Source of the DNA: Angelakisella sp.
GTDB taxonomy: Bacteria > Bacillota > Clostridia > Oscillospirales > Ruminococcaceae
Reading direction: 5' to 3'
NCBI GenBank assembly: GCA_020024555.1
Contig: JAHHTQ010000003.1
Span: 1-64,000, forward strand
Length of the DNA stretch: 64,000 nt
Below are positions 34,363 to 43,641 of this stretch, piece by piece; positions within the stretch are counted from its first letter, which is position 1, and each line of letters begins with the position of its first letter. The position numbers were made by a program, and so were the translations under genes. A model generated the notes under the pieces. The model did not search any database. It saw only the letters and a program-made list of their open reading frames with translations, and was not told the DNA's origin.

Positions 34363-36567
34363 TTATTTGTTTTTATCCAATATTTCGTAACCGCAACCTT
34401 CTTTCAAGCAATGTATCCTTTTTGTTTTGCCGGTTGTTTTAAATAATGTTGCGCCACATTTTGGGCATTTATCCGATATTGGCAAATCCCATGTCATAAA
34501 TTCGCAGTTTGGATTGTCTTCACAGCCATAATATGTTCTGCCTGCTTTTGACTTCTTTTGTATAATTTTTTTGCCACACAGCGGACAAATTCCACCTGTC
34601 TCTTTTACAATACGTTTTGTATTGCGACACTCGGGAAATCCGGGGCAAGCAAGGAATTTACCAAATCTTCCTGTCTTAATAACCATTTTGCGTCCACACA
34701 GTTCACATTCAATATCTGTCTCCTCATCAGGAATACGCATATCTCTGCCTTCCATATGTTCTTCCGCAATTTCCATATTTTCTTTGAATGCTGTGTAAAA
34801 TGTTTTTATCATTTCTTTCCAGTTTACACTGCCTTCTTCTACTTTATCAAGATAGGACTCTATACCGGCAGTAAAACCTGTATCAACAATATCCGCAAAC
34901 TCCTCTTTCATAAGCTGAGTTGTAATTTCACCCAAAAGCGTAGGTTTCAAAACTTTTTGCTCACGTTCCACATATCCTCTAAGCTGAATTGTTGTTATGG
35001 TTGGCGCATAGGTACTTGGACGTCCTATGCCGTTTTCTTCAAGTTCTTTTATCAGCGTAGCTTCTGTATAGCGTGGCGGTGGCTGTGTAAAGTGTTGATT
35101 GCCTTTGATTTCTTTTACTTTTAATTCTTCATTTTCGGACAGCTCCGGCAGTGATGTTCCCTTTTCTTCGTCCGCATCTGTATACAGTACTGTGTAACCA
35201 TCGAAATTAACTGTAAAGCCCGACGCTTTGAAGTTATATTTATCAGCCTTTATATCAACTGAAACAGTATTATAAACAGCCTCTGCCATCTGGCTTGCAA
35301 CAAATCTGTCCCATATCATTTTGTATAATTTATATTGGTCAGATGTTAAATTTTCTTTTATCTGTTGCGGTGTAAGCTCTATTACTGACGGACGAATAGC
35401 TTCGTGTCCGTCCTGTGCGTTTTTGTTTGTTTTAAACTTTCGTGGAGTACTCAAAGCATATTTGTCACCGTATTTATTTAAAATAAGTTCATTCGCCTTT
35501 GCAAGCGCCTCATCTGATATACGCAAAGAGTCTGTACGCATATAGGTTATAAGACCTACTGCGCCGTATCCGTCAACGTTTACACCTTCGTATAGTTCCT
35601 GAGCTACCTTCATTGTACGTTTTGCCTGAAAGCCCAGTCTTTTTGATGCCTCTTGTTGCAAAGTTGATGTTATATACGGTGGTGGCGGAGTTTTTTTACG
35701 TATACCTTTTTTGATACCTGTCACTGTAAATTCAGCAGTCTTTAAGTTTTCAAGAATTTCATCTGCTTCCGCTTTACTCTTTATCTCGGCTTTTTTGCCG
35801 TTAATTCCGTAATATTTTACAGCAAATGGTTTTTGCTCTGTCTTTGTTCCGCTTGCCTTACTAACCATTCCGTCTATTGTCCAGTATTCCTGTGGCTCAA
35901 AGTTTTGTATTTCGTGTTCTCTGTCAACAATCATACGTACCGTTACAGATTGCACACGTCCTGCTGATAGATTTGGGCGAACCTTTTTCCACAAAAACGG
36001 ACTCAGCTCATAACCCACTATTCTGTCAAGAACACGTCTTGCCTGCTGCGCGTCTACAAGCTGTAAATCTATACTACGAGGGTTATTCATACCATTTTGC
36101 ACACCGGTTTTTGTTATCTCGTTAAAGGTAACACGGTTTTTCTTTGTTATATCAATATCCAAAATATGCGCCAAGTGCCATGAAATTGCCTCTCCCTCAC
36201 GGTCAGGGTCAGTTGCAAGATATACTTTTGAACAGTTTTTTGCCGCTGTCTTTAATTGTTTGATTAAATCACCTTTACCACGGATTGTCATATATTGCGG
36301 TTCAAAATTATGTTCGACATCTACGCCCAGACGGCTCTTTGGCAAGTCACGGACATGACCCATCGTCGCCAAAACTTCGTAGCCTTTGCCCAAATATTTT
36401 TTTATTGTTGTAGCCTTTGTCGGAGACTCCACTATTACGAGTTTATCGTATCCACCCTTTGAGGCAGATGACTTTGTTGTCGTTTTCTTTGCAGCCTTTT
36501 TAGTTGTTGCGGCTGTCTTTTTTGTATCTTTTGTAACGTCTTTCGTTGCTGTTTTTTTTGTTGCCAT
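34363..36567 (-). CDS. topA: DNA topoisomerase I with basic N-terminal tail
   Basis: Type IA topoisomerase (734 residues) relaxes negative supercoils. The TOPRIM domain has DKLVIVESPTKATTIKKYLG (~41-60) and ATDPDREGEAISWHL. The catalytic tyrosine lies in GLITYMRTDS (~340). The C-terminus carries three zinc fingers (CELCGRK...CPGFPEC; CPLCGKK...CEDNPNC; CPKCG...CLKEGC). Unusually, residues 1-39 are a Lys/Thr/Ala-rich tail resembling histone H1-type basic tails, ahead of the normal start of the domain. The ATG has a weak ribosome site. Confidence 0.96.
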   Translation of the reverse strand: MATKKTATKDVTKDTKKTAATTKKAAKKTTTKSSASKGGYDKLVIVESPTKATTIKKYLGKGYEVLATMGHVRDLPKSRLGVDVEHNFEPQYMTIRGKGDLIKQLKTAAKNCSKVYLATDPDREGEAISWHLAHILDIDITKKNRVTFNEITKTGVQNGMNNPRSIDLQLVDAQQARRVLDRIVGYELSPFLWKKVRPNLSAGRVQSVTVRMIVDREHEIQNFEPQEYWTIDGMVSKASGTKTEQKPFAVKYYGINGKKAEIKSKAEADEILENLKTAEFTVTGIKKGIRKKTPPPPYITSTLQQEASKRLGFQAKRTMKVAQELYEGVNVDGYGAVGLITYMRTDSLRISDEALAKANELILNKYGDKYALSTPRKFKTNKNAQDGHEAIRPSVIELTPQQIKENLTSDQYKLYKMIWDRFVASQMAEAVYNTVSVDIKADKYNFKASGFTVNFDGYTVLYTDADEEKGTSLPELSENEELKVKEIKGNQHFTQPPPRYTEATLIKELEENGIGRPSTYAPTITTIQLRGYVEREQKVLKPTLLGEITTQLMKEEFADIVDTGFTAGIESYLDKVEEGSVNWKEMIKTFYTAFKENMEIAEEHMEGRDMRIPDEETDIECELCGRKMVIKTGRFGKFLACPGFPECRNTKRIVKETGGICPLCGKKIIQKKSKAGRTYYGCEDNPNCEFMTWDLPISDKCPKCGATLFKTTGKTKRIHCLKEGCGYEILDKNK

Positions 36568-36641
36568 CGCTTTACCTACCTAAAATATAATATATTTAAA
36601 ACTGAGGAACATTCCCCATAGAAGTTGTTTTTTTAAGATTG

Positions 36642-37850
36642 CTATGCCAAAATATAAGTTCTGCCCGCTGTCGCTGTAATAAGCCCGAACAGTTCCAATT
36701 GCGTCAATACCGACAGTACTTTTTGCATAGGTATTTTAAGTTTTCGCGCTATCTCATCTGATGTTATCGGTGACTTATCTATAAGCAAAAAGACTTCTTT
36801 TTGTCGTTCATTAAGATAAGGTGGGATTGTTGTACCTGTATTTTCTTCTTCAATCTTTTTTTCTGTTGTTTCCGTATTTTCTTTTTGTATATCCGCTTCA
36901 CTTACTATTTTTACCGATACACATTTGACATTTGTATTTTCCGTATCTTTTTCGTCTTCCTTTTCTAAGTGAATATATGGATATTCTTCTAATATTTCCT
37001 TCGCCGAGGTTGCAATAACAGCGCCTTCACGGGCAAGCCAATTCGTTGCCTCAGACTGTGGAGAAAAGATATTCCCCGGTACAACAAAAACATCTCTGCC
37101 CTGTGCCACAGCATGCCCTGCCGTAATTAACGAACCGCTTTTTCGAGTGCCTTCCACAACCAACACGCCTTTTGATATTGCCGATATAATTCTGTTGCGT
37201 ATAGGGAAATGATAAGATATCGGTGCTGATGTTGGCGGATATTCTGTCATTATAAGCCCGCCATTTTCCATTATAACCCTTGCAAGCTCTCTATTTGACG
37301 CCGGATATATATTGTTAAGACCTGAGCCCAAAACAGCTATTGTTCTGCCGTTTGCTATCAAAGTTTCCCTATGTACGACAGTATCTATACCTTTTGCAAG
37401 TCCGCTTACCGTAACAACTTTGTATTTTGCGAAATCCCTGCTAAAAATACTTGCAACCTGTATACCATATTCACTCGGATTTCGTGTACCGACTATTCCT
37501 ATTGCTATTTCTGTTTTGAGTAATGTTATATCACCCTTATAGTAAATAACAAGTGGCGGTGAATATATGTTTCTTAAATTATCAGGATAGTATTCACCGT
37601 CAACAGTAATAATTTTTATATCATTTTCTTCGCAATCTGATACTATCTTTTCAGCAATACCACGGTATTTATTAATATTTTGCAGTTTTTTTCTGTCATT
37701 TTGGGTAAACAGAGTATTATTTTGATATTCAAAATCTTTCTGCGCAAAGAGTTTATCGGGAGAAGTATACGCATCAATTATCTTTTGAGCTTTTGTACTT
37801 CCATATCCAAACATTTCTTGCAACATTATCCACTCAATAGTACTTGCCAA
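36642..37850 (-). CDS. dprA: DNA-processing protein DprA
   Basis: This 402-residue protein loads RecA on incoming single-stranded DNA in transformation. The Rossmann-like core has VGTRNPSEYG (~120), SGLAKGIDTVVHRETL (~148-163), AVLGSGLNNIYPASNRELA (~173-191) and VVPGNIFSPQSEATNWL. An N-terminal helical part and a C-terminal winged-helix domain (~340-402) flank it, joined by a Glu/Thr-rich linker. The start is TTG 37850 behind GAGGTGATG. It lies 15 bases after the SpoU-type methyltransferase gene. Confidence 0.94.
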   Translation of the reverse strand: MASTIEWIMLQEMFGYGSTKAQKIIDAYTSPDKLFAQKDFEYQNNTLFTQNDRKKLQNINKYRGIAEKIVSDCEENDIKIITVDGEYYPDNLRNIYSPPLVIYYKGDITLLKTEIAIGIVGTRNPSEYGIQVASIFSRDFAKYKVVTVSGLAKGIDTVVHRETLIANGRTIAVLGSGLNNIYPASNRELARVIMENGGLIMTEYPPTSAPISYHFPIRNRIISAISKGVLVVEGTRKSGSLITAGHAVAQGRDVFVVPGNIFSPQSEATNWLAREGAVIATSAKEILEEYPYIHLEKEDEKDTENTNVKCVSVKIVSEADIQKENTETTEKKIEEENTGTTIPPYLNERQKEVFLLIDKSPITSDEIARKLKIPMQKVLSVLTQLELFGLITATAGRTYILA

Positions 37851-37865
37851 AACATCACCTCATTA

Positions 37866-38660
37866 TTATTTTTGTGACATCTCCCACATCAACACTGTTG
37901 CCGCTGATGCTGCATTTAATGACTCTATATTTTCTGTCATTGGTATATATACGGTTTTCGAGCATTTTTCGTAAGTATCTTTTAAAATTCCATTACCCTC
38001 GTTACCGATAACAACTGCTATTCCACCTTTTCCCATTTGCATTTCAGACGGTTTAATTGACGTCTTATTTAGTATTGCGGCATAGACCAATGTATTATTT
38101 GTTTTCATTTCTTCTATTATATCAGTAACGCTATCCACTTCTATAATCGGCATACGCAACGCGCTACCCATTGCGCTACGCAAAACCTTGGGACTACATA
38201 CATCTGCGCTGTCCTTTGATACTATTACAGATGTCATTCCAAACGCCTCTGCGCATCTTATTATTGTGCCCATATTCCCCGGATCCTGCAAATTTTCGAG
38301 TATAATAAATTTACTGTTATTTGTAAAACTTATATCATTCCGGCTATGCTTTGGTCTTTCAACTATTGAAAAAACGCCCTGCGTGTGCTGTGTATCCGCT
38401 ATATAGTCTGCGAGCACATCTGTTATTATATATACATTCTTTGCTAAATTTATTGTATTTCTTAGTTCTATACTATATTTTTCAAATGCAATTTGTGTCA
38501 AAAGTAAAATTTCCGCAACATAGCCACTCCTTGTGGCATCTGTACACAGACGAAGCCCTTCCAAAAAAAGAAGTCCGCTTTTTCGCCTTTCTTTTGTACT
38601 TTTATTTAATTGTACTGCTTGTTTTATAATTGAATTATCTTTTGATGTTATGTTTTTCAC
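37866..38660 (-). CDS. TrmH/SpoU-family RNA 2'-O-methyltransferase
   Basis: A 264-residue SPOUT methyltransferase. The three family motifs are LENLQDPGNMGTIIRCAEAFG (~122-142, split here only to cite), VVIGNEGNGIL (~208-218) and IPMTENIESLNAASAATVLMW (~229-249). An N-terminal substrate-binding domain (1-~95) is present. The modified RNA is unknown; relatives act on 23S rRNA or tRNA. Start is GTG (38660) behind GGAGATAA. First gene of the dprA-topA-trmFO row. Confidence 0.9.
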   Translation of the reverse strand: MKNITSKDNSIIKQAVQLNKSTKERRKSGLLFLEGLRLCTDATRSGYVAEILLLTQIAFEKYSIELRNTINLAKNVYIITDVLADYIADTQHTQGVFSIVERPKHSRNDISFTNNSKFIILENLQDPGNMGTIIRCAEAFGMTSVIVSKDSADVCSPKVLRSAMGSALRMPIIEVDSVTDIIEEMKTNNTLVYAAILNKTSIKPSEMQMGKGGIAVVIGNEGNGILKDTYEKCSKTVYIPMTENIESLNAASAATVLMWEMSQK

Positions 38661-38867
38661 AATTATCTCCTTAATAAATACTTTAATAAAAGTTAATTTT
38701 TATAGAGTACATTATAAAGCATTTTATTATAAAAAGCAAAGAAAAATAAATCAAAAAATAAAAATTTGTTCTTTTATCATACTTAGCATCTTGAAAATAT
38801 CAATTAAATTACATATACAGTTTATTTTTGTCATAATTTCATTAATAAATATTTTCCAAATACTAAA

Positions 38868-38904
38868 ACTATGCACCCGTATCGGAACAACTGATACGAG
38901 TGCA
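38868..38904 (-). terminator. Terminator of infC-rpmI-rplT
   Basis: TGCACCCGTATC (38872-38883) pairs with GATACGAGTGCA (38893-38904), one mismatch, 9-base loop; the minus-strand tail is only moderately U-rich. The remaining gap 38661-38871 is AT-rich with nothing recognisable. Confidence 0.65.
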
Positions 38905-38916
38905 ATTAAAAGAAAA

Positions 38917-39270
38917 TTATAGAGCTTTCTTTGCTTGTTCTACAAGAGCAGCAAATGCAACAGCATCATTAATTGCAAGTTCAGACAAAACTTTACGGTT
39001 TAGACCAACACCTGCTTTTTTAAGACCATTCATAAATGTGCTGTAATTGATATCATTCATTTTGCAAGCTGCTGAGATACGTGTTATCCATAGACGTCTG
39101 AAATCTCTTTTCTTTAAACGTCTGCCAACGTATGCATAGTTGCCTGACTTCATAACAGCTTGTTTAGCCATTTTGAAGTGTGAGTGTTTAGCACCAAAGC
39201 ATCCACGTGCAAGTTTTAGTACCTTTTTTCTTCTTTTATGTGTCATAGTCGCTCTCTTAACACGAGCCAT
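38917..39270 (-). CDS. rplT: 50S ribosomal protein L20
   Basis: L20 (117 residues) binds 23S rRNA early in 50S assembly and represses its own operon. MARVKRATMTHKRRKKVLKL and LWITRISAACKMNDINYSTF are diagnostic. It is the third gene of infC-rpmI-rplT, 49 bases behind rpmI. Confidence 0.98.
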   Translation of the reverse strand: MARVKRATMTHKRRKKVLKLARGCFGAKHSHFKMAKQAVMKSGNYAYVGRRLKKRDFRRLWITRISAACKMNDINYSTFMNGLKKAGVGLNRKVLSELAINDAVAFAALVEQAKKAL

Positions 39271-39319
39271 ATCCTTATACCTCCGTTATAAAATCAATCT
39301 TTAAAATAGCAAATACAAA

Positions 39320-39517
39320 TTATTTACCGGGCATTAACAGTTTCAATGTTTTTACATTTGAAGCATCTGCGTAAGTACCTTGTCTTAGGTTTCTCTTACG
39401 TTTTGATGTTTTCTTGTTTAGTATATGGCTTTTAAAAGCCTTTGCTCTCTTAACCTTACCTGTTTTTGTAAGCTTAAAACGTTTTTTAGCACCTGTATGT
39501 GTTTTTAGCTTTGGCAT
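39320..39517 (-). CDS. rpmI: 50S ribosomal protein L35
   Basis: L35 (65 residues): MPKLKTHTGAKKRFKLTKTG, strongly basic, ending LKLLMPGK. Located 22 bases after infC with its own GGAGG site, standard order and length. Confidence 0.98.
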   Translation of the reverse strand: MPKLKTHTGAKKRFKLTKTGKVKRAKAFKSHILNKKTSKRKRNLRQGTYADASNVKTLKLLMPGK

Positions 39518-39539
39518 ATCTTTATCCTCCCAATAATTT

Positions 39540-40058
39540 TTACTTAGTAGTCTTTGCTGTCAAAAACATTATCATACTGCGTCCTTCAAGTTTAGGCATC
39601 TTATCGACAGAACCAAACTCGGCACATGCATCGGCGAAATTTTTAAGTATTTCACCGCCAAGTTCTGCGTGAGCCATCTCACGTCCACGAAATCTTATTG
39701 TTACCTTAACTTTGTCACCACTTGTAAGAAAACGCTTAGCATGTGAAACTTTTGTTTCAAAATCATGGGTATCAATATTCACCGAAAGTCTTATTTCCTT
39801 AATATCAATTACTTTTTGATTTTTCTTAGCTTCTTTTTCTCTCTTTGTTTGCTCAAAACGATATTTACCGTAGTTCATTATTTTGCAAACAGGCGGTGTG
39901 GCTTGAGGAGCTATTTTGACTAAATCCAAATCGTTTTCAATAGCCATATTCAGAGCATTTGCAGTAAGCACTACTCCAAGTTGTTCTCCATCTACACCGA
40001 TAAGGCGTACTTCTTTGTCTTTTATCTCCTCGTTTATTTGCAGTTCTTTGTTGCTGAT
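39540..40058 (-). CDS. infC: Translation initiation factor IF-3 (AUC start)
   Basis: IF-3 prevents early subunit joining and checks start codons. The coding sequence continues well upstream of the first ATG/GTG-type starts: the frame reads ISNKELQINEEIKDKEVRLI, the normal IF-3 N-terminus, from an ATC codon at 40058. GGAGGTG (40072-40066) lies 7 bases before this ATC, and no ATG, GTG or TTG occurs between. From here the protein has 172 residues, the family length; starting at 39971 it would lose 29 conserved residues. NYGKYRFEQTKREKEAKKNQ is the linker. Non-AUG starts of infC are a known self-control device in other bacteria. Confidence 0.95.
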   Translation of the reverse strand: MSNKELQINEEIKDKEVRLIGVDGEQLGVVLTANALNMAIENDLDLVKIAPQATPPVCKIMNYGKYRFEQTKREKEAKKNQKVIDIKEIRLSVNIDTHDFETKVSHAKRFLTSGDKVKVTIRFRGREMAHAELGGEILKNFADACAEFGSVDKMPKLEGRSMIMFLTAKTTK

Positions 40059-40072
40059 AGCAAAGCACCTCC

Positions 40073-40222
40073 ATTTTTTTAAATAAATTCAAAGTGCGAA
40101 CAACTAATTAAAGCTGCCCGCACCATAAATCAACATAATAAAACGCATAAGTTTTAAAGATATTGACCGTACCAAAATAAAGTTCGGTAGGTGAGAACAG
40201 ATATTGTTCTACTTTGTTTACT
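40073..40222 (-). promoter_or_regulatory. infC leader with attenuator-type hairpin (probable L20 leader)
   Basis: The roughly 150-base leader between the promoter and infC holds several hairpins. The last (40094-40123) pairs GTGCGGGCAGCT with AGTTGTTCGCAC over 12 bp with three G-U pairs and a 6-base loop, followed by TTTGAATTTATTT, an imperfect terminator just before the ribosome site. A GAACA/TGTTC hairpin lies further upstream. Position and shape suit the L20-responsive leader known for infC-rpmI-rplT in Firmicutes; identity is by context, not by a covariance match. Confidence 0.55.
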
Positions 40223-40227
40223 GTAAC

Positions 40228-40255
40228 AGTATATCACATATTTTCTGCTTGTCAA
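40228..40255 (-). promoter_or_regulatory. Sigma-A promoter of infC-rpmI-rplT
   Basis: Minus strand: TTGACA (40255-40250), 16-base spacer with TGTGA before TATACT (40233-40228). Confidence 0.7.
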
Positions 40256-40286
40256 GTCTTTTTTTCAAAAAAACCTCTCTTTTTAA

Positions 40287-41480
40287 TCAACGCTCTACTT
40301 TCTCCGCTGTTTTTAGCATATTTTCAATAAAAATACCATAACCACGAGTGGGGTCGTTTACAAAGACATGGGTAACCGCTCCCACAAGTTTTTCATCTTG
40401 AATTATCGGAGAGCCGGACATACCTTGAACTATTCCTCCTGCCTTTGCAAGCAAACGTGGGTCGGTAACACGTATTACCATATTTTGCGTATTATCCTTA
40501 TTTTTTTGCATCTTTTCTATTTGTATGGAATACTCCGTCGGTCCTTCGCCGTCAATGGTTGTAAGTATATATGCCTTACCTATCTTTATTTCATCATTAT
40601 AAGCAATGGGAAGCTCTCTACCCTGATAAATATTGTTTCTTATGGTTCCGTAAATACCTGTTTCTGCATTTATTTTTATTTCACCGATAGGGTTATAACC
40701 TTCAAACTTTCCTTTTAATTCACCGGGAGCGCCGCTCTCTCCTTTTTTGCAACCTGTAATAACCGTTCGCATTATGTCTCCGCTTTTCAGTGGCATAACG
40801 TCACCTATATCAATATCGCATACAGGGTGACCGAGTCCCGCAAACGTACCGCTGTTTTTATCGATAAATGTCATTATGCCAATACCCGCAGAACTGTCCC
40901 TAACCCATATACCTACTCTATAAGCCTTATCGCCTACGCTTTTGACGGGAGTTACGCTTTTGTGCATAATATTGTCTTTTTTCTTAATGACAAAATCAAG
41001 CGTATTTCCATTACTGCTTTCCACAATACTGCCAAGCTGTTCATTTGACTGTATCTTTTTGCCATTAATCGACAAAACAATGTCACCTATTTCTATACCT
41101 GCTGTTTTTGCCGGATTTATCCGACCGTTATCGGTACATACGTCTGTCATACCCACTACCATTAAGCCGTTACTAATCATCTTTATACCAAAAGGCGCAC
41201 CGCTTACTGTAACTGTTTTTCTTTCAACGACATTGAGCGACACTGTCTTTATAGGTATTGTATTCAAAAAATAAACTTCTCTGTCTGTGCTTTTTTCTAC
41301 TGTTTTCGTACAGTCCTTAAACGACAGACAGGAAACAAAATTTATATCTTCGTCCTTTGTAACAGAAAAACTCTCCGGAGTTGTTATATTAAAATATACA
41401 ATTCCGGAAAGCAAACAAATAATAATCAAATCCAGTATTGATACCAGAACTTTAACCGATTTATAAACACTTCTTTTCAT
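40287..41480 (-). CDS. spoIVB: SpoIVB serine peptidase
   Basis: SpoIVB (397 residues) is made in the forespore and triggers pro-sigma-K processing by cutting SpoIVFA. One N-terminal membrane helix (~11-29) is followed by a PDZ domain (~95-180, GIEIGDIVLSINGKKI). The S55 peptidase domain has GLGHPVCDIDIGD (~230-242, catalytic His) and AGGIVQGMSGSPIIQDEKLVGAVTH (~350-374, catalytic Ser in MSGSP). It supports that the host forms spores. Its usual partner spo0A is not adjacent. Confidence 0.93.
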   Translation of the reverse strand: MKRSVYKSVKVLVSILDLIIICLLSGIVYFNITTPESFSVTKDEDINFVSCLSFKDCTKTVEKSTDREVYFLNTIPIKTVSLNVVERKTVTVSGAPFGIKMISNGLMVVGMTDVCTDNGRINPAKTAGIEIGDIVLSINGKKIQSNEQLGSIVESSNGNTLDFVIKKKDNIMHKSVTPVKSVGDKAYRVGIWVRDSSAGIGIMTFIDKNSGTFAGLGHPVCDIDIGDVMPLKSGDIMRTVITGCKKGESGAPGELKGKFEGYNPIGEIKINAETGIYGTIRNNIYQGRELPIAYNDEIKIGKAYILTTIDGEGPTEYSIQIEKMQKNKDNTQNMVIRVTDPRLLAKAGGIVQGMSGSPIIQDEKLVGAVTHVFVNDPTRGYGIFIENMLKTAEKVER

Positions 41481-41577
41481 CTGTAAACCCTTTCGCTTTA
41501 TATTAATATATTATTAATGTTTCCATATATATTTTTATTATAACAGGCAATATATAAGTCAAGAATTTTACAAATTT

Positions 41578-42561
41578 TTACGAGCTTATAAAATCGGTAT
41601 TTACAGTTATATTGAAGTTAATATTTTCAGAGTTTTCCAATATTTCCTGATTTTTCCTTGAATGTTTTATAAATTTATACAATAAATTGTCCGTAAATTT
41701 TTCGTTTGTGTATTTCTCTGCCTTTTCTTTAATCTTCTTTGCAACTTCGGTTTTTATTTTTTCCAATTCGCCTTTTGGTATATTTTCACGTACATAGGCA
41801 ATCGGAGAAACAATAATATTTATTTTTACCGTACTGTCACTGTTTTTCACAATTTCAGATGTGTACACAATATCTTTAATATCAATGATGTTATTCTCTA
41901 TATTAATTGTATATGGCTTAAATTTCAGTATTTCGTTTGATATAAATTTTAAATCTTCCATATCAAGCACAGAAAAATCTTTGTCACACACTCCGATATA
42001 GTTACAATATATATTGTCTTCGGTTGTTTTTATTATTGGCATTAACAGTGGATATAAGTTATCTATACTGTGAGATGATATGGAATATAGCTCATTTCCG
42101 CTTCTGAAATTTATACTTTGTATATTTTTCAGTTTACTCTGCAAAAAATCTATTGTTTTATCGTTGATTGTATCGGTAAAAGAAAAATATACATAGCTTT
42201 TAGGTGATATTGTCTTTATCTCGGCAAATTCTTTGCAAATGTTTTTTATGACATTTTTACTTGTTATATTATTTATTATAATGTATTGTACAGAGGACAA
42301 AAGCACATTTTCATTTTCTGAAAATCTTATTTTCTCTATACAGTCTTTTATCGTATTGCCTTCTGTTGAAATAGTATTTCTCTGTATTTCTTTTTCATTG
42401 CTTTTTTTCTCTTTTATTACTACTTTTACTTCATATTTATTGTCGTTTCGTGATACTTGTAATATTTCGGCTGATTTGGTGTAATTTATAAAAACATCAC
42501 TGCACCCCACAAATAATAAAGACAATAGAAAAAAACAAATATAAATTATCTTTTTATACAT
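41578..42561 (-). CDS. Ger(x)C family spore germination lipoprotein
   Basis: This 327-residue C subunit of a spore germinant receptor has a signal peptide ending in the lipobox LLFVGC (~15-20). The mature protein has the GerAC pattern of an N-terminal domain and a C-terminal half with KTEVAKKIKEKAEKYTNE. Sequence conservation is low in this subunit, so the call rests also on its place as third gene of a gerA-gerB-gerC operon. It overlaps the B-subunit gene by 8 bases. Confidence 0.88.
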   Translation of the reverse strand: MYKKIIYICFFLLSLLFVGCSDVFINYTKSAEILQVSRNDNKYEVKVVIKEKKSNEKEIQRNTISTEGNTIKDCIEKIRFSENENVLLSSVQYIIINNITSKNVIKNICKEFAEIKTISPKSYVYFSFTDTINDKTIDFLQSKLKNIQSINFRSGNELYSISSHSIDNLYPLLMPIIKTTEDNIYCNYIGVCDKDFSVLDMEDLKFISNEILKFKPYTINIENNIIDIKDIVYTSEIVKNSDSTVKINIIVSPIAYVRENIPKGELEKIKTEVAKKIKEKAEKYTNEKFTDNLLYKFIKHSRKNQEILENSENINFNITVNTDFISS

Positions 42562-43627
42562 CTTTATTCCCTCTCTTTTTTAAAATTTTATGCGTAGTAA
42601 TATATATTAAAGGGAGTATTACGACACTCAATATAAATATACACAAATGAACGGTTACAAGCATATTATAGCTAATGGTATTCAGTATAATGACTGTTAT
42701 AAAAGAAAACAAAAAGAAAACAAACATCTTGACTGTTTTGTTTGAAATATCAATCTTATTAAAATACTCAAAAGAAAAATTGAACATAAGAATAGTTCTG
42801 ATTGCGCCCAGAGCCACCCAAATACAAAAAAACAAAGCCTGTACGTTATCAATAAAAAAGCCTTTGGTTATCTTTGCAAGCGCAAATGTCGGTATTTTAC
42901 TAAACTGCGCATAAGTGCCAACACCTGCCACTACCAAAATAATAACAATGGTACTTGCCAAAAAATTACTCAGTATAAGTAAAAAAACATCTTTCTTTTT
43001 TGCCGAAGGAAATGTATATTTCATTAATTTTGAAAAGGTAATAATTTCAGCGGAAAACATCATATTTTCGTATGTGGCAACGGCGGTCTCTCTAAAAGAA
43101 ATATCAAATTCCAAAAGATTATAAAAATTCAGTTTTGGAAATACGGATATAACCAACGCGCCAATAGCAAAAGCAATAAGACAAAACAGTATAAAACCGC
43201 CACGTATCAGCGCAGGTATACCCATTAACGAAACAAAAAAAGTTGCAAATAAAAAAATCGCCAAATAAAAATATAATAATTTTTTATCGTAAAATTCTAT
43301 AACCGCAAATTTAGTGCATATTAAAGCGGAATATACGGCAAATATCAAAAAATATACAAACAATATGAAATTGCATATTTTTTCTGCTATATTACCCGAT
43401 GATTTTTCCTCAATACTCTCCCAAAACTTTGCAAACAGCAGTATCAATACAAATTTTATAACACTTGCAACAGCAGTTCCCATAATAACCGAGCCTATTT
43501 CTCTCGATGTTCCCGAACGAATGAATGACATAAAAAATCTCGAAGAAAATATCAGCAAAAAAATATATATAGGTTTAAAATACGTTGTGGGTGATGTGTC
43601 AGTGTTCTTTATAATCTTTATAACCAT
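42554..43627 (-). CDS. GerAB-type spore germination permease
   Basis: This 357-residue protein has about ten membrane helices in the APC-type fold of the GerAB family, the subunit that binds the germinant in the inner spore membrane. SFRETAVATYENMMFSAEII and similar helix-break segments match the family. It is the second gene of the germination operon, 14 bases behind the A subunit. Confidence 0.9.
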   Translation of the reverse strand: MVIKIIKNTDTSPTTYFKPIYIFLLIFSSRFFMSFIRSGTSREIGSVIMGTAVASVIKFVLILLFAKFWESIEEKSSGNIAEKICNFILFVYFLIFAVYSALICTKFAVIEFYDKKLLYFYLAIFLFATFFVSLMGIPALIRGGFILFCLIAFAIGALVISVFPKLNFYNLLEFDISFRETAVATYENMMFSAEIITFSKLMKYTFPSAKKKDVFLLILSNFLASTIVIILVVAGVGTYAQFSKIPTFALAKITKGFFIDNVQALFFCIWVALGAIRTILMFNFSFEYFNKIDISNKTVKMFVFFLFSFITVIILNTISYNMLVTVHLCIFILSVVILPLIYITTHKILKKRGNKDV

Positions 43628-43641
43628 TCATCTCCTGCTTT

